Assembly: GCA_026315105.1 (NCBI GenBank)
Contig: CM048745.1
Location: 539,414,758 to 539,478,757 of the forward strand
DNA from: Locusta migratoria
Lineage: Eukaryota > Arthropoda > Insecta > Orthoptera > Acrididae
DNA length: 64,000 nt
Reading direction: 5' to 3'
Numbering within the stretch: position 1 is the stretch's first letter; each line of letters starts with the position of its first letter. Below, piece by piece: positions 1-10,121 of the stretch. The notes beneath the pieces are model-generated. The model was given only the letters and a program-made list of their open reading frames with translations, was not told where the DNA came from and ran no database searches. A program made the translations under genes and the position numbers.

Positions 1-223
1 AGAGGCGCTGAATTAAAATTTATGCTGTTGCCGAGATATTTGATATTTATATCAAATATAACAAGGAACAAGGCGGGATAGTTCCTATTCGCTTTCTTTG
101 CTGGGGTGCCATTCCAATGTAGGAGAGCCCTGGCAATTTGATACGCATTTCACAGGGAACATGAGGCAGAATTAAAGTATGTGGTGTGGAGGGAGACGTA
201 CTTTGTAGTTGCTTTGGCTACAA
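1..223. other. Unannotated left edge
   Basis: No reading frame, tandem repeat or recognised mobile-element sequence is visible here. Confidence 0.3.
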
Positions 224-296
224 CGCTGTGTTAGCTGAGTGGTCTAAAGCACCTACGTACTAAGTAGGAGGTCTCGGGTTGGAATCCGGCAAAAGC
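224..296 (+). repeat. tRNA-like sequence, probable SINE head
   Basis: A box A-like stretch (TTAGCTGAGTGG) is followed by a five-pair anticodon-type stem CCTAC/GTAGG with a seven-base loop and a box B-like GGTTGGAATCC. The acceptor arm pairs poorly, so a functional tRNA gene is unlikely. It resembles the tRNA-Thr-like bodies near 47.5 and 48.2 kb. I read it as the decayed head of a tRNA-derived SINE. Confidence 0.4.
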
Positions 297-300
297 ATAC

Positions 301-689
301 ATTTTAATTCAATGCTTCGCCTTATGTTTAATACCTTTGGTATAACGAGATAATGTTCTCTCAAGGAATTGTATTGTTTGTTGATATTTATAAGCACAGT
401 GTTTTACGTGACACGATGCGCGAACAACACAGAAACGTGACAACAAAGCGTCATCACCAATAGCCACTTCACTTGGCACGAAGACAACCAGACTATGATG
501 CGCAATTATAAGAATGAAGAGTTATGCACTGCTGAGACTGATTTGCACACCGCTGTAGGTAATGCGCAAAAGAACGTTGATCTCTACAACTGTCTATTTG
601 CGCCCGATTTTGCGCCGGATCCTAGCGCGACAGTCGTGATGCCAATATGGACGCTCCTTCATTGCCAGGATTTCCTTTAGAGCCTGATG
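301..689. other. Unannotated stretch
   Basis: It contains a 61-codon frame with no recognisable motif. I see no repeat or promoter here. Confidence 0.3.
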
Positions 690-960
690 GCGGTGTTATT
701 AGCTGCGTAAATTTTCAGGGCGGATCGAGGGGGCGGCCAGGTCCGGGGTAAACGCGCTCATTTCGCGGGGAAGCTCGGCAATTGCGCAATTAAATCCACG
801 GCGGCAGGTAGGCGCTGCCTCGCTGATAATGCGCCCCCGTCTGCCGTGCGAACGAGGAAGCCGAGAAAAATACGCGGTGCGAGTCCCAGGCCTGTCGTGA
901 TTGCTGGCCCGCAATTCGCACAAAAAAGGTCGGCCGTTTATCTGCCCCTCCTAGCGCACG
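690..960. other. GC- and CpG-rich patch
   Basis: The stretch is visibly richer in G+C and CpG than the AT-rich surroundings, with many CGCGG, GGCGG and GCGCC blocks. Short open frames on both strands look compositional. It could be a promoter-type CpG island, a non-coding exon or an old GC-rich repeat; I cannot tell which. Confidence 0.3.
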
Positions 961-1206
961 GTGCACAATGCAGGCAAGTGAGGAATTTTACTACTACAAT
1001 GCAGGCAGGCAACTAAACATGCGGACAACGCAGGTTACAAAGGCTCCAGAGAGAATAATAGGCCACGAAACAAATATTTTTATAAGCACTTTCACGGGTA
1101 ACTAAAGTACGGGTATTTTTTATTTTGAATTATTTTAAAATAATGTGTTCAGCCAATTTCTATTGTTTAATAGATTTTCTTAGGACAAACGTTGTACTTC
1201 ATACCA

Positions 1207-1407
1207 AAAATTTTCGAATGTTTGTTAAGCTTATGGGACGTAACTACTGGGTCATCAGTCCCTAAACTTACAAACTACTTATCAACTACATTTTACTAAA
1301 GACGGCACAAATATCCATGCCCGAGGGGGAATTCGAACCCACGACCGTAGTGGCCGTGCAGACCGTGACTGGAGCGCCTCAGTCTCCTTGGTCACCGCGG
1401 CCGGCGC
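1207..1407 (-). mobile_element. tRNA-derived SINE, main family
   Basis: This is a full-length copy of about 200 bp. Read on the minus strand it has a class-II tRNA-like (Ser/Leu type) head with box B GGTTCGAATT, then the linker CATGGATATTTGTGCCGTC and the common 3' end. It is flanked by an exact 11-bp target-site duplication, ACTTCATACCA (1196-1206 and 1408-1418), which fixes its boundaries. Confidence 0.9.
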
Positions 1408-1462
1408 ACTTCATACCATTTCATATTTTATCAATAATAATCTTGTCATAATTTATCAATGA

Positions 1463-2536
1463 CTAGCTAAAATGCCGGCGTTGTTCGGGGATTTAATTGT
1501 ATTCCTGCCTTGATTTAGTTCTATCCCTTCACTCTCTGTCCATCTCCTTTTTTCTAAAATCGGAGAATATAAAAGAAATAAGGCTGTCTAGCATAATGTA
1601 CAATATTATAAGAGCAGTATCCAAACGAAGAAAGGTAGCAATCAAAATACAAATGGCATATAAAATTCGCACGATCTCATATTTATTGAGTTACATGTTG
1701 TACAGTTGTACAATTTTCTAGGTATATGTTGATTTGTATGGGTGCTTTGAGTCTGTAAAATCTGTTGCGAATGCAATTAGTACTAAAGAAATAATAGATT
1801 AAACCTTGGTGCGTGATAGGGCGGTTATCTATGAACGATATTGTTTCTGTGCTCATATCTCATGAACTACGTGCCGTACTGTGATCAATTTCGAAGATAC
1901 ATTCATCTGTATGTGTGTATATTGCCTGGAAAATTTCCTGCGGCTACATTTGTCGTGTAGAAATTAAAAATAGCTACGTCATACCGAATGCCGTAGTTTT
2001 ACACCATGAACAACGAAGAAGTACTAAGCGAGAAACCTCTGTCCTTTCATAATTTTCCTATGGTTGCCAGCGAGAAAAAGTTCAATAAAGGTTTGAAATT
2101 ATGTTAAAAGTTGGTTGCAAGTCGCTAAGTACTGTCATTCTCATAGATTGTGTGAATAAAGTCTCGTCGCATTATGTGGCAGTTTCTTGCAACTATATTC
2201 TTTATGACGTTGTATTTCCGTAAGCTTGTGTCGTATGTTGTTCTTACCTCAAAAGTATTGTTACCTTACGGTAAGGAATATGTGCACCAAATTTGGTTGA
2301 TATCGGTCCAGTGGGTTTAGGAGGAAATGTGCAACACTGTCGTTTGATGCAGCAGTTTTTCGTGCATCTCATGACGTCAGAACTCCAGTGTGTTGTACGT
2401 GATCCTAACACATACGGCGTCCGTCCTTATTGACTGAAGAATACGTGTGCAAAATTTCATAAACATTGGAACTAAACTAGATTTATGTACAACACGTACA
2501 CACAAACATACGGACACTGTGCTTTATATGTCAAGA
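1463..2536 (-). mobile_element. Non-autonomous Helitron, family A
   Basis: Read on the minus strand the element starts with TCTTGACATATAAAGC and ends with a GC-rich stem-like stretch followed by AGCTAG. It lies exactly between an A and a T on that strand, the insertion signature of Helitrons (5' TC, 3' CTRR, A|T target). The inside matches the repeats at 20.9-22.1 and 40.4-42.8 kb, including the ACCGAT...AAATTTGG segment. No Rep or helicase frame is visible, so it must move in trans. Helitron assignment is from termini plus target; diverged interior. Confidence 0.7.
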
Positions 2537-2585
2537 TAATTGTCACAGTAGTCTTCTTTGAAAATTAATAAAAAAAGTATTATCT

Positions 2586-2785
2586 AGCCGCGGCGGAGCG
2601 GCCGAGCGCATTGAGGCGCTATGCTACGATGCGCGAGGTTGTTCCGCTTTGGGGGTTCGAATACCCCCTCGGGCATAGATGTTTTTGCTGTCTTTAGTAT
2701 AAGTTAGTTCATCAGTAGTTCGTAAGTTCAGGGTCTGATGACCCAGCAGTTAAGTCCCATAATATTTACAAACATTTGAACATTT
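2586..2785 (+). mobile_element. tRNA-derived SINE, CGGCGGAGCGG-head subfamily
   Basis: The head carries box A-like GAGCGGCCGAGCGC and box B GGTTCGAATACC, followed by the common tail ending TTTACAAACATTTGAACATTT. The head differs from the main family between the boxes (ATGCTACGATGCGCGAGG). I could not define a target-site duplication. Confidence 0.88.
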
Positions 2786-3009
2786 TACGTAATCTACACA
2801 ACAACTTAAGATCTTTGAAGATAAACTACATTGCTATATCTCTCTAGTGTATACCTGATAATAGCGTAAGCTTCGAAAACCGGATAGCAAAAACAATAAA
2901 TTTGCCGAATATTACAGATTTATCTCGTGTTTCACTCAAAAATTAAATATTCCATCAATAACCCACGGAACACTCAGTGAATTCAATTACGGGTATTTTA
3001 TTTCTGTCA

Positions 3010-3208
3010 TTTCTTTTTTGATGTGAATATTGAAAAGCAGGGGGCGAAAGATAGTGCCCTCTCCTACACCTTTTTCTAATACGAGCATGTTGTTCTTGTT
3101 CTTCCAGAATTATTTCATCTTACTTCTTTTATATATTGTACGTTGGAAAACTAAAGAGGACTCTTCAAGCATTGGCATTACAACATCTGTTGTGGTCAAC
3201 TAAACGCA

Positions 3209-3266
<58 letters not shown>

Positions 3267-3720
3267 AATTAATGTCGGAACGACCCTCGTATGTTGCCCG
3301 TCTTTCCTGTAACTTACTCCTAATTTTCCTCAGAATTTAGAATACATTCTACCATTTTACACTGTTAAACGCTTCATGGAGGTCTACAAAATGTATGTAG
3401 CCTACGGGTATTGATTTTTCTTCGCTCTTTATTCTGTTATCGAGCACAACGGGAGAGCTGCCTTTTGTGTTTCAGCAATCCTAAATGCAACTAAATATTC
3501 AACTAATAGATCGTTAAATTTCTTTTCAATTCTTCTATAAATTATTCCTGTAGGTATCTTGGATGCAAATGTAGTTAAACTAAAAGTGCGATAGTTGTCA
3601 CACTGACCTGCACTTGATATTTGCAGAATTGCATGGATGATAAAACTACGGTAGACTCATAAACTCTTCAAATCCATTTGAATAGTCTTTTGTTTACATG
3701 TCCCGAATTATTTTAAAAAA
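3010..3720 (-). pseudogene. RTE-like LINE reverse transcriptase remnant
   Basis: On the minus strand, short in-frame blocks match a non-LTR reverse transcriptase in the expected order: CDNYRTFSLTTFASK...IIYRRIEKKF, then FVDLHEAFNSVKW (the motif A block, normally DFEKAFDSV), then RPLLFNIHI. Stops and frame shifts separate the blocks, and a long A-tract (T on the coding strand) interrupts the sequence between the last two. The first block closely parallels CENYRTFSLISHGCK in the RTE copy at 52.6 kb, so I place it in the same broad clade. It is inactive, with both ends lost. Confidence 0.65.
3210..3264. repeat. A(55) homopolymer
   Basis: An uninterrupted run of A lies inside the antisense LINE remnant. 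No retroposed body ends at it on either side, so it may be an expanded A-run rather than a poly(A) tail. Length may be affected by assembly. Confidence 0.85.
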
Positions 3721-5991
3721 GCTATTATGAAATTTTATCTGTCCTTGTGTCGTAATTGATCTCAAATACTAGCTCTAATACTGTGTTGGCTATATCTCTG
3801 ACACCTATTTCATGTTTTCTTCTGCCTGTTAACTGCAGTTATGATGTTCATTGCTTTAATTAACTTACAAATTAACGGCCGTCTGCAAATCTGTTCCAAC
3901 TTAAAGCTAAACTGTCGTATGACAATCCATTCGACACCGCGGGCAACGCTACGTGTTAATGTCACCGCGACCTCCACTTCAAAACATAATATTCAAGCTA
4001 AATAAACATTGTTGTTGTTTTGTTATATGTTTGTTTGCTTTCGAATACCGACACGCAGCGAGCGAGTCAAAAGCAAACAGAAAATGTATTTGTCTTAGTT
4101 CGGGAATTTTCCAGAAGAGACTACCACAGCCAATAGCTAGAATTTTTGTCTGTATGTCTTAAGTGCACACTAAAGCTTAAAATTCTAACAATCGAAAGGA
4201 TTTTTTGAAAGGTTCATAAAACTATTGAATCATATGACGCTAAAAATAATTACTGTTGTTGATTTTAAAATTTTGCAACTGAATAAATTTTGTAACAACC
4301 TCAGAGAAGTAATTCAATAAGACAAATGTAATCGGTATTCAGAATTTAAGTGCGCCTGAAAATAATTTACTCTGCGAAAACGAAATTATAACGCAAAAGT
4401 TGCAAGTTGCGAAAATGAAATTGACTGTAAATGAAATAGACGCAGAATGCAAAGAAGTAACTAGATTCCACGTTGCTGGTGTCGTTGCATTTACCACTAC
4501 AACTTATGTACCTGAAATTTATATGAAATGGAAACTTTTGAATCGGCACTGAAAGAAACGAAGTAAGCAACGCACCATTTAATCAAACTGCTAACGACTT
4601 CGCAAATGAACCTAAGTGTTGGAGACACCAATTAGCGATGTATTCTAATTTGACCGCGGCTAGCTCAAAATAATGAAATAAATTTAATAAATAGGCACTA
4701 AATCTCAATGACATGTTGGTGGAGGAACAACTGAAAATTTGCATGAAAGCGAAATTACTTAACAAAAACGTCTCCAAAATTACTTTCCATCATAAATATG
4801 ATGCCGGAAACCAAAATTGGTGATTGCTGTATAAATTGATTCGATTAATGACAAGGGGAAAAAAACTTTGTAGAGTAAGTAAATTTGCGGAATAAAAACA
4901 AAATTATTACTTTCTTAAGCGAACATGTTTCACCAATAACACTTGATTTTTTACAACATTGACCATCTAGAGGATTTCCAAATATGAGAGCATGTCCATA
5001 CGCTACAAAACCCTGACCGAGAGAGACAGTATGACGACTGCGACAACAGCCTTGGAAAGAGAAAGGCGATTTGTTCTACTTGAGACTGTTTGTCAGAGAG
5101 TGTTTATCGATCTATTGAAACATATGACGCTAAATATGACAGTTAATCACAGTTTGTGCATTCGCAACTGAAATTGCTCACGGTATTTCTGCATTTATAT
5201 TTCATAAAATATGGATCGTAAGAGTCTTTAATTATTCTATTATGGAGTTTTGTTTCAGAAGGCACATATAACACTACAATAATATGTCAAATATTAGACA
5301 GCTAATACCTTATTAGAAGTTCTCTATGTACTTAGAATCAATAATATAAGGCAGTGACATGCATGTTGAAATGTTTTCGTTGCTCTATTCTTTTTGTGTA
5401 ACGATAAAATGTAGGTTATAAATATTTAATTTATTAATCGCTTACTATGTTTCTTTCGTCTTCTGATTGATTCGAGCACACTCTAACAGCTTCTTAAGAA
5501 GTTTTATACGTGTCCTCTCTGTCATTCTGATGCATTTCAGTACAACTTGAGACAAGGCTCGAATTTTAAAGACATTTGTTAGATTAAATGTAGTATCGTG
5601 CAGTCTCATTAAAATAGTCACTAATAAAGATTTTGGAAACAGTTTTTAAATTAGTATTTCTTATAAATTTGTATATTTGAAACGAATAGGCTCTCCACCG
5701 TGGCCTATGTAAGAATCGTATTTGAGCACTGTTAATTAATACCGGAAGATGAGTTACTAATCTTACATTTGAAGAAATTATAAATTTTGTTTTACAGTTC
5801 CTGTCAAATGAATTTTGTTTTTACTCTTTGGTGATATGTTCTTATCACAGGCAACTAGTGCATTAAAAATTGTCAGCAATGAGTCTGCAAATCAAAAAAC
5901 GCTCGTTGAGCGCAAGGAAAATAGAATCAAGTCTGATAACATTAATTTTAACTAACGCTGCCAGAGAAATTCTGTAGTGCTGTATCTTGAA
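3721..5991. other. Long AT-rich stretch without recognised features
   Basis: I see no conserved coding motif, tRNA box, terminal repeat or microsatellite in these 2.3 kb. The few frames of 60-70 codons contain no family motif. Old, unrecognised repeats are possible. Confidence 0.3.
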
Positions 5992-6056
5992 TGGATCCCA
6001 ATTTTAATAATAACAATTATGTAATTTCAACACTGTATATTTAATTCCTATTATTT

Positions 6057-6098
6057 ACACGATAAGCTTATTTCGACTTAATAGTCATCTTCAGGTGT
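6057..6098 (-). ncRNA. Hammerhead-ribozyme-like motif, left arm
   Basis: This is the exact reverse complement of the motif at 6328-6369, placed on the minus strand by the perfect inverted repeat. It has the same core boxes and helices. Confidence 0.4.
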
Positions 6099-6327
6099 TA
6101 TGCCTGCAATACATACGTTTTTATAAAATTTACTACTATGCTGCCTACTTTTTTATATAGATGTAAAAGAAATGCTACATACCACATTCTGTTATGTTGT
6201 TCATTTCAATATTATTGTGATGTGATATATTCTTCTTCTTTTATATATATATATCACGTAACTAATAATATTGTGCTGTCATGCAAGATCTGTAAGTTAC
6301 AGATTTTGGCAGTTACTTGCAGGCATA

Positions 6328-6369
6328 ACACCTGAAGATGACTATTAAGTCGAAATAAGCTTATCGTGT
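6328..6369 (+). ncRNA. Hammerhead-ribozyme-like motif, right arm
   Basis: In order: ACAC (stem I, 5' side), CUGAAGA (6332-6338), one extra U, stem II GACU-AUUA-AGUC, GAAA (6352-6355), a self-complementary stem III AUAAG/CUUAU, a C at the expected cleavage position (6365), and GUGU pairing with ACAC. This is the strand order of a hammerhead. Against activity: the extra base between CUGANGA and stem II, a short stem I, and a stem III without a loop, which would have to form between two molecules. Type-I hammerheads with minimal stem III are known from Penelope-like elements; applying that here is inference. Confidence 0.45.
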
Positions 6370-6707
6370 AAATAATAGGAATTAAATATACAGTGTTGAA
6401 ATTACATAATTGTTATTATTAAAATGTCTATGTACGACATTACGAACACTGTGGGCCCTGCAGATAACAAGTTGGATCCCAATTTGTTCACTCTTAATGC
6501 TTTCTTCTATTTGACTGCTCCACTAGTAACGAGGGACACCAATGGAGTGGAATCTTCCACTGAAATTCGAAATTTAGCTCGAACGTCAATGCGAAAAGCT
6601 TATAATAATTTCCACAATGTAACTTGTTACAAAAGGTGAAGAAATTCTGGTCTCATGTAAAGATAATAGCGGTGGAGTGGCCGCGGTGGAGTGCCCAAGC
6701 GTTCTAA

Positions 6708-6899
6708 AAAACGTTTATACAGCTTATGGTACTTAACTACGGGGTCATCAGTCCCTAAACTTACTAACTACTTATGAACTAGCTAACACTAAGGTCGGCA
6801 CAAATATCTATGCCCGAGGGGGGATTCGAACCCCCGACCGCAGTGGCCGTGCAGACCGTGATAGCGCGCCGCGGTCCCCTCGGTCGCCGCGGCCGGCCG
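6708..6899 (-). mobile_element. SINE, main family, nested in a SINE
   Basis: A full-length main-family copy with box B GGTTCGAATCCCC on the minus strand. The target-site duplication AGCGTTCTAA (6698-6707 and 6900-6909) is itself part of the host SINE. Confidence 0.9.
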
Positions 6900-6944
6900 A
6901 GCGTTCTAAGGCGTCTTACTGCGGAAGTTAGATTCCTACCTCGG

Positions 6945-6987
6945 CCGCGCGCGCGCGCGCGCTTGTGTGTGTGTGTGTGTGTGTGTC
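6945..6987. repeat. (CG)n(TG)n microsatellite
   Basis: A CG/GC run passes directly into a TG run. It sits where the GTGTGTGT linker of the GTGGAG-head SINE lies, so it probably grew from that linker. Confidence 0.85.
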
Positions 6988-7075
6988 ACAGGTGTCCTTA
7001 GAATAAGTTAAAGTAGTTGTAAGCGTAGGGACTGATAACCTCAGCAGTTAAGTTCCTTAGAGTTACAATCATTTC

Positions 7076-7703
7076 AATTTTCAAAACACTACGCGATAGC
7101 GAAATTTCTACACCAAAGAATTCGAATCAAGAACAACCGCCACCATGCGTCATTTAGAAGTAGATTTCCCTGTAGTATTAAAGCAACTTAAATCACTTAA
7201 CCCTAGCAGCACGAGGGTATTTTATGTTACCCGGAGCACCAAGCATGTGCAAATTTTGCCCGTATTACAATAAGCTGTTAATCCTGCAAAATGCATTAAT
7301 TTATTTGTCTTTGCCATCACCTGTTGTCTGTCAAATATATGTACATTGCTTTATCCTTATTGTAGTACCGCCGTCTTGGATTACCTGCAGATATAAGACT
7401 TACTTTTGCAATCTTGGGAAATTTTGTTAATATCCTAATATTTACAGAATTTTCAGCAGTTATTAGGTCTGTTATGTTTGTAAATAGCTAGGATATACTG
7501 TAATTAGAGGTGACGGACACTGATTTTACAACATTTTTCTCCATGTTTGGTGGTTGCAAGGAAGAGACTAAGAATTATGGTCACATGAAGTACCAACCCA
7601 AGGCTATAAAATTTTTATTCTTTACTTGCAGTTTTTAAAAATCTAACCATAAAAATGTACAGTATATTATTTTATAAGGTGATACGAATAAAAAAATGCC
7701 AAT
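7076..7703. other. Unannotated stretch
   Basis: AT-rich, with a 68-codon frame at 7224-7430 that I do not recognise. No terminal repeats seen. Confidence 0.3.
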
Positions 7704-7714
7704 AAACAAAGAAG

Positions 7715-7887
7715 GTCACGCTAGCTCCGATGCACGAGGCCGTTCCCCGTCGGGAGTTCCAATCCTTCCTCGGGAATGGATGTTTGTATTGTTTTTGCGT
7801 AAGTTAGTTCTTAAGTAGTTTGTATGTATAGGGACTGATGACCCCGCAATTAAGTCCCAAAAGCTCTACAAACATTTGAACATTTTG
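7715..7887 (+). mobile_element. SINE, 5'-truncated
   Basis: The copy begins inside the tRNA-like head (box B GAGTTCCAATCC remains, box A is gone) and runs to the common 3' end. An exact 11-bp duplication, AAACAAAGAAG, flanks it (7704-7714 and 7888-7898). Confidence 0.88.
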
Positions 7888-7898
7888 AAACAAAGAAG

Positions 7899-8384
7899 TA
7901 TTTTTGTGATATTTTTAATAAAAGAAAAATGTACGGGCAATTTTTACCCGTGCTTGTAGGGTGCTTGTAGGGTTAACAAATGCAAGTCTCACGGTCCCGA
8001 TTTTATACCAGTTAGCTGCAGATGAAACAGCTCCTTATCTGGTTACAGTATACAATCGCTCCCTCAGCGAAAGTTGCGTACAAAAGACTGAAAAGTTGCC
8101 CAGGTCATTCCAGTATTCAAGAAAAGCAATAGAGGTGATCCGTGTAAATATGGGATCTCTATGAAATGGTTTTAAAACAGACTGGAATAATGTGCACTCC
8201 TCACAAAATCAACATTTTTATATTTGTTGTCACTGAAGTGTATGTTTATCACACAACACCAATTTTATGTTACAAGAGAAATGTACCGACTTACTTGGGT
8301 CGGGGGCTGTGAGCGCTGAACCACTTTGTTGTTTAGAGACGAGCGAGAGCCCAACGGAAAGGTAAACTATTCGTTCGTAGTACA
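7899..8384. other. Unannotated stretch
   Basis: No recognisable element. A 67-codon frame near 7961 has no family motif. Confidence 0.3.
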
Positions 8385-8402
8385 GCTCCAACATGAAACA
8401 TG

Positions 8403-8579
8403 TTCAAATGTTTGTATAGCTTATGGAACTTAACTACGGGGTCATCAGTCCTTAAACTTACAAACTACTTATGAACTACTTAACACTAAGGACGGCACAA
8501 ATATCCATGCCCGAGGGGGGATTCGAACCCCCGACCGTAGTGGCAGACCGTGACTGGAGCGCCTCAGTCCCCTCGGCCG
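8403..8579 (-). mobile_element. SINE, main family
   Basis: Nearly complete, with a small deletion in the head. The flanking duplication is 18 bp with one mismatch (8385-8402 and 8580-8597), the longest seen in the window. Confidence 0.9.
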
Positions 8580-8797
8580 GCTCCAACATGAGACATGAAA
8601 CATAAACAGTCAAAGGGAGGATAAATTTTTGAAAACGTTTACTACCTGATTTTTTACTTATTTCTCCTTAGTTTCGTACATCTTTTTCTCGCTTTATTGT
8701 TTGAGATGTGTCCAGTTTTTGCGGGGCTATCGACTTCACCGTCTTACCTTTAAATCTGAGGTCGTACGCTGGTGGATTTTCGTAGCTGACGATATGA

Positions 8798-9209
8798 AAT
8801 ATTCATATGTTTGTTAAGCTTATGGGACTGTCGGCCGCAGTGGCCAAGCGGTCTGCGACGCGCCAGTCACGTTCTGCACGGCCACATCGTTGGGGGGTAC
8901 GAATCCCTCCTCAGGCATGGATATTTGTGCCGTCCTTAGTATTAGTTAGTTCATAACTAGTTTGTAAGTTTAGGGACTGATGACCCCGTTGATAAGTCCC
9001 ATAAGCTCTACAAATATTTCAACATTCTTATGGGACTTAACTGCGGGGTCATCAGTCCCTAAATTTACAAACTACCTTACATTAAACTACCTTACATTAA
9101 AGACAACGCAAACATCCATTCCCGAGGAAGGATTCCAGCCTCCGACGGGGAACGACCTCGCGCATCGGAGCATAGCGCCTTAATGCACCCGGCCACTTCG
9201 CCGCGTCTC
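8798..9209 (-). mobile_element. SINE, split by a second SINE
   Basis: The outer copy has its 3' end at 8798-8829 and the rest at 9038-9209. Box B on the minus strand is degenerate (GGCTGGAATCC). Target-site duplication GACGATATGA (8788-8797 and 9210-9219). Confidence 0.85.
8830..9026 (+). mobile_element. SINE, nested in a SINE in opposite orientation
   Basis: Main-family copy with box A-like GTGGCCAAGCGG and box B GGTACGAATCCC. Its duplication CTTATGGGACT (8819-8829 and 9027-9037) comes from the conserved tail of the host SINE. Confidence 0.9.
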
Positions 9210-9219
9210 GACGATATGA

Positions 9220-9466
9220 GGCAGGGGAAGCGTTTCTTTGACAGACGTGTGTAAACTGGCGTGGTGTTTTTCGGAAATACCCACCCCAATGCATCTGCGT
9301 GTATTTCTAGGCAACGACGGCGTACGGTTCATAAATTCACCGCAGATTCGGTAATAACAGTCGATCTTTTATGGGAATCGCAAACTGCGAGCATAAAAGG
9401 GCTCGGACAATAGGGGCGCTACGCCATAGTATTAGACTTGTGGGAATTTGATACGGACTGGAGGTT
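9220..9466. other. Unannotated spacer
   Basis: Nothing recognised. Confidence 0.3.
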
Positions 9467-9544
9467 AGTGCGGGTAGCAAAATTGTTAAGGCGAGCGTTG
9501 GCTAGGACCGGGAGACCCTCTTCGAATCCCGACTCGGCTCGGAC
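9467..9544 (+). repeat. tRNA-like sequence, third head type
   Basis: GTAGCAAAATTGTTAAGGCGAGCG is a box A-type stretch, and CTTCGAATCCCGA sits at the box B position about 45 bases later. It lacks the tail of the main SINE family. It is probably a different tRNA-derived SINE or a decayed tRNA pseudogene. Confidence 0.4.
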
Positions 9545-9815
9545 TTTCACTTGCCCCCATTACTGCATTTTCCTCTCTCCCTTCTTTTTTACTCTAATTA
9601 AATGTGCAAACGCTTCCATAGCTCAAATAGCTCAATCGGTGTCGACGTGGTAGCTCAACACGTTGGACAAAGGGATAACCGACGTCTTTGATAAAGATCT
9701 CATTGACTAATAGAAAAGTTAAGATTGCATTTCCACTCACTAAAGAGATAGCCCACACTACACTTTTGAGTCGTATTTTGGAGTATTGCTGCCCCCGCGT
9801 GGGATTGTCATCAAC

Positions 9816-9921
9816 TACCGCGGCGGAACAGCCGTGCGCACTGAGGCGCCGTGCTGTGGTGCGCGCCTAGCGACTAATAACCAAGCAGTTCCTCAGATTT
9901 ACAAACATTTGAACATTTTTC
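9816..9921 (+). mobile_element. SINE with internal deletion
   Basis: The first part of the head (CCGCGGCGGAACAGCCG) joins directly to the last part of the tail (AACCAAGCAGTTCC...AAACATTTGAACATTT); box B and the linker are missing. It interrupts the LINE reading frame. I could not define a duplication. Confidence 0.75.
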
Positions 9922-10070
9922 CTCACCAGCTGGGACTGACGGACGATATAGATGAGGGCTATATTGGGCAGGGACTGTCACAAAAATGATACACGAGTTA
10001 AACTGCAAATCATTAAAAGAAAGACTAACCCTCAAAAATACAGCTCATCGGTTGCAAAGCTAGACATTGA

Positions 10071-10121
10071 TTACTTAACCACGGTTTCGACTTCAACTAT
10101 GGAAGCCTTCATCAGAAGTAA
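10071..10121 (-). ncRNA. Hammerhead-ribozyme-like motif in element copy 2
   Basis: On the minus strand: UUACUU (stem I), CUGAUGA (10109-10115), one extra A, stem II GGCUUC/GAAGUC closing CAUAGUU, GAAA (10085-10088), stem III ACC-GU-GGU, then U at the cleavage position, then AAGUAA, the perfect partner of UUACUU. Stem II contains one G-U pair. The helices differ in sequence from copy 1 but the layout is the same, including the extra base before stem II. The equivalent motif in the right arm (10570-10615, plus strand) is damaged: AUGAUGA and GAUA. Confidence 0.5.

Larger units (their letters stand above)
6005..6472. mobile_element. Penelope-like inverted-repeat element, copy 1 (468 bp)
   Basis: Two 109-bp arms (6001-6109 and 6317-6425) are perfect inverted copies around a 207-bp centre. 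A 47-bp tail (6426-6472) follows the right arm. The whole is flanked by a 13-bp direct repeat, TGGATCCCAATTT (5992-6004 and 6473-6485), the likely target-site duplication. Inverted terminal repeats plus a tail of about 40 bp on one side fit the known layout of Penelope-like retroelements. No reverse transcriptase is encoded, so this would be a non-autonomous derivative. A fold-back MITE is the alternative. Each arm carries a hammerhead-like motif. Confidence 0.6.
6679..7075 (+). mobile_element. SINE, split by a second SINE
   Basis: A degenerate SINE of the GCGGTGGAGTG head type runs from 6679 to 6707 and resumes at 6910 with GCGTCTTACTGCGG, then a CG/TG run where the linker should be, then the common tail (GGGACTGATAACCTC...). 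The break holds a minus-strand SINE, so this is the older insertion. Confidence 0.75.

Noticed and set aside
6810..7001. Frames beginning MPEGGFEPPT and similar peptides at several places
   Set aside because: They are conceptual translations of the antisense SINE head (CATGCCCGAGGGGG...), not protein-coding genes.
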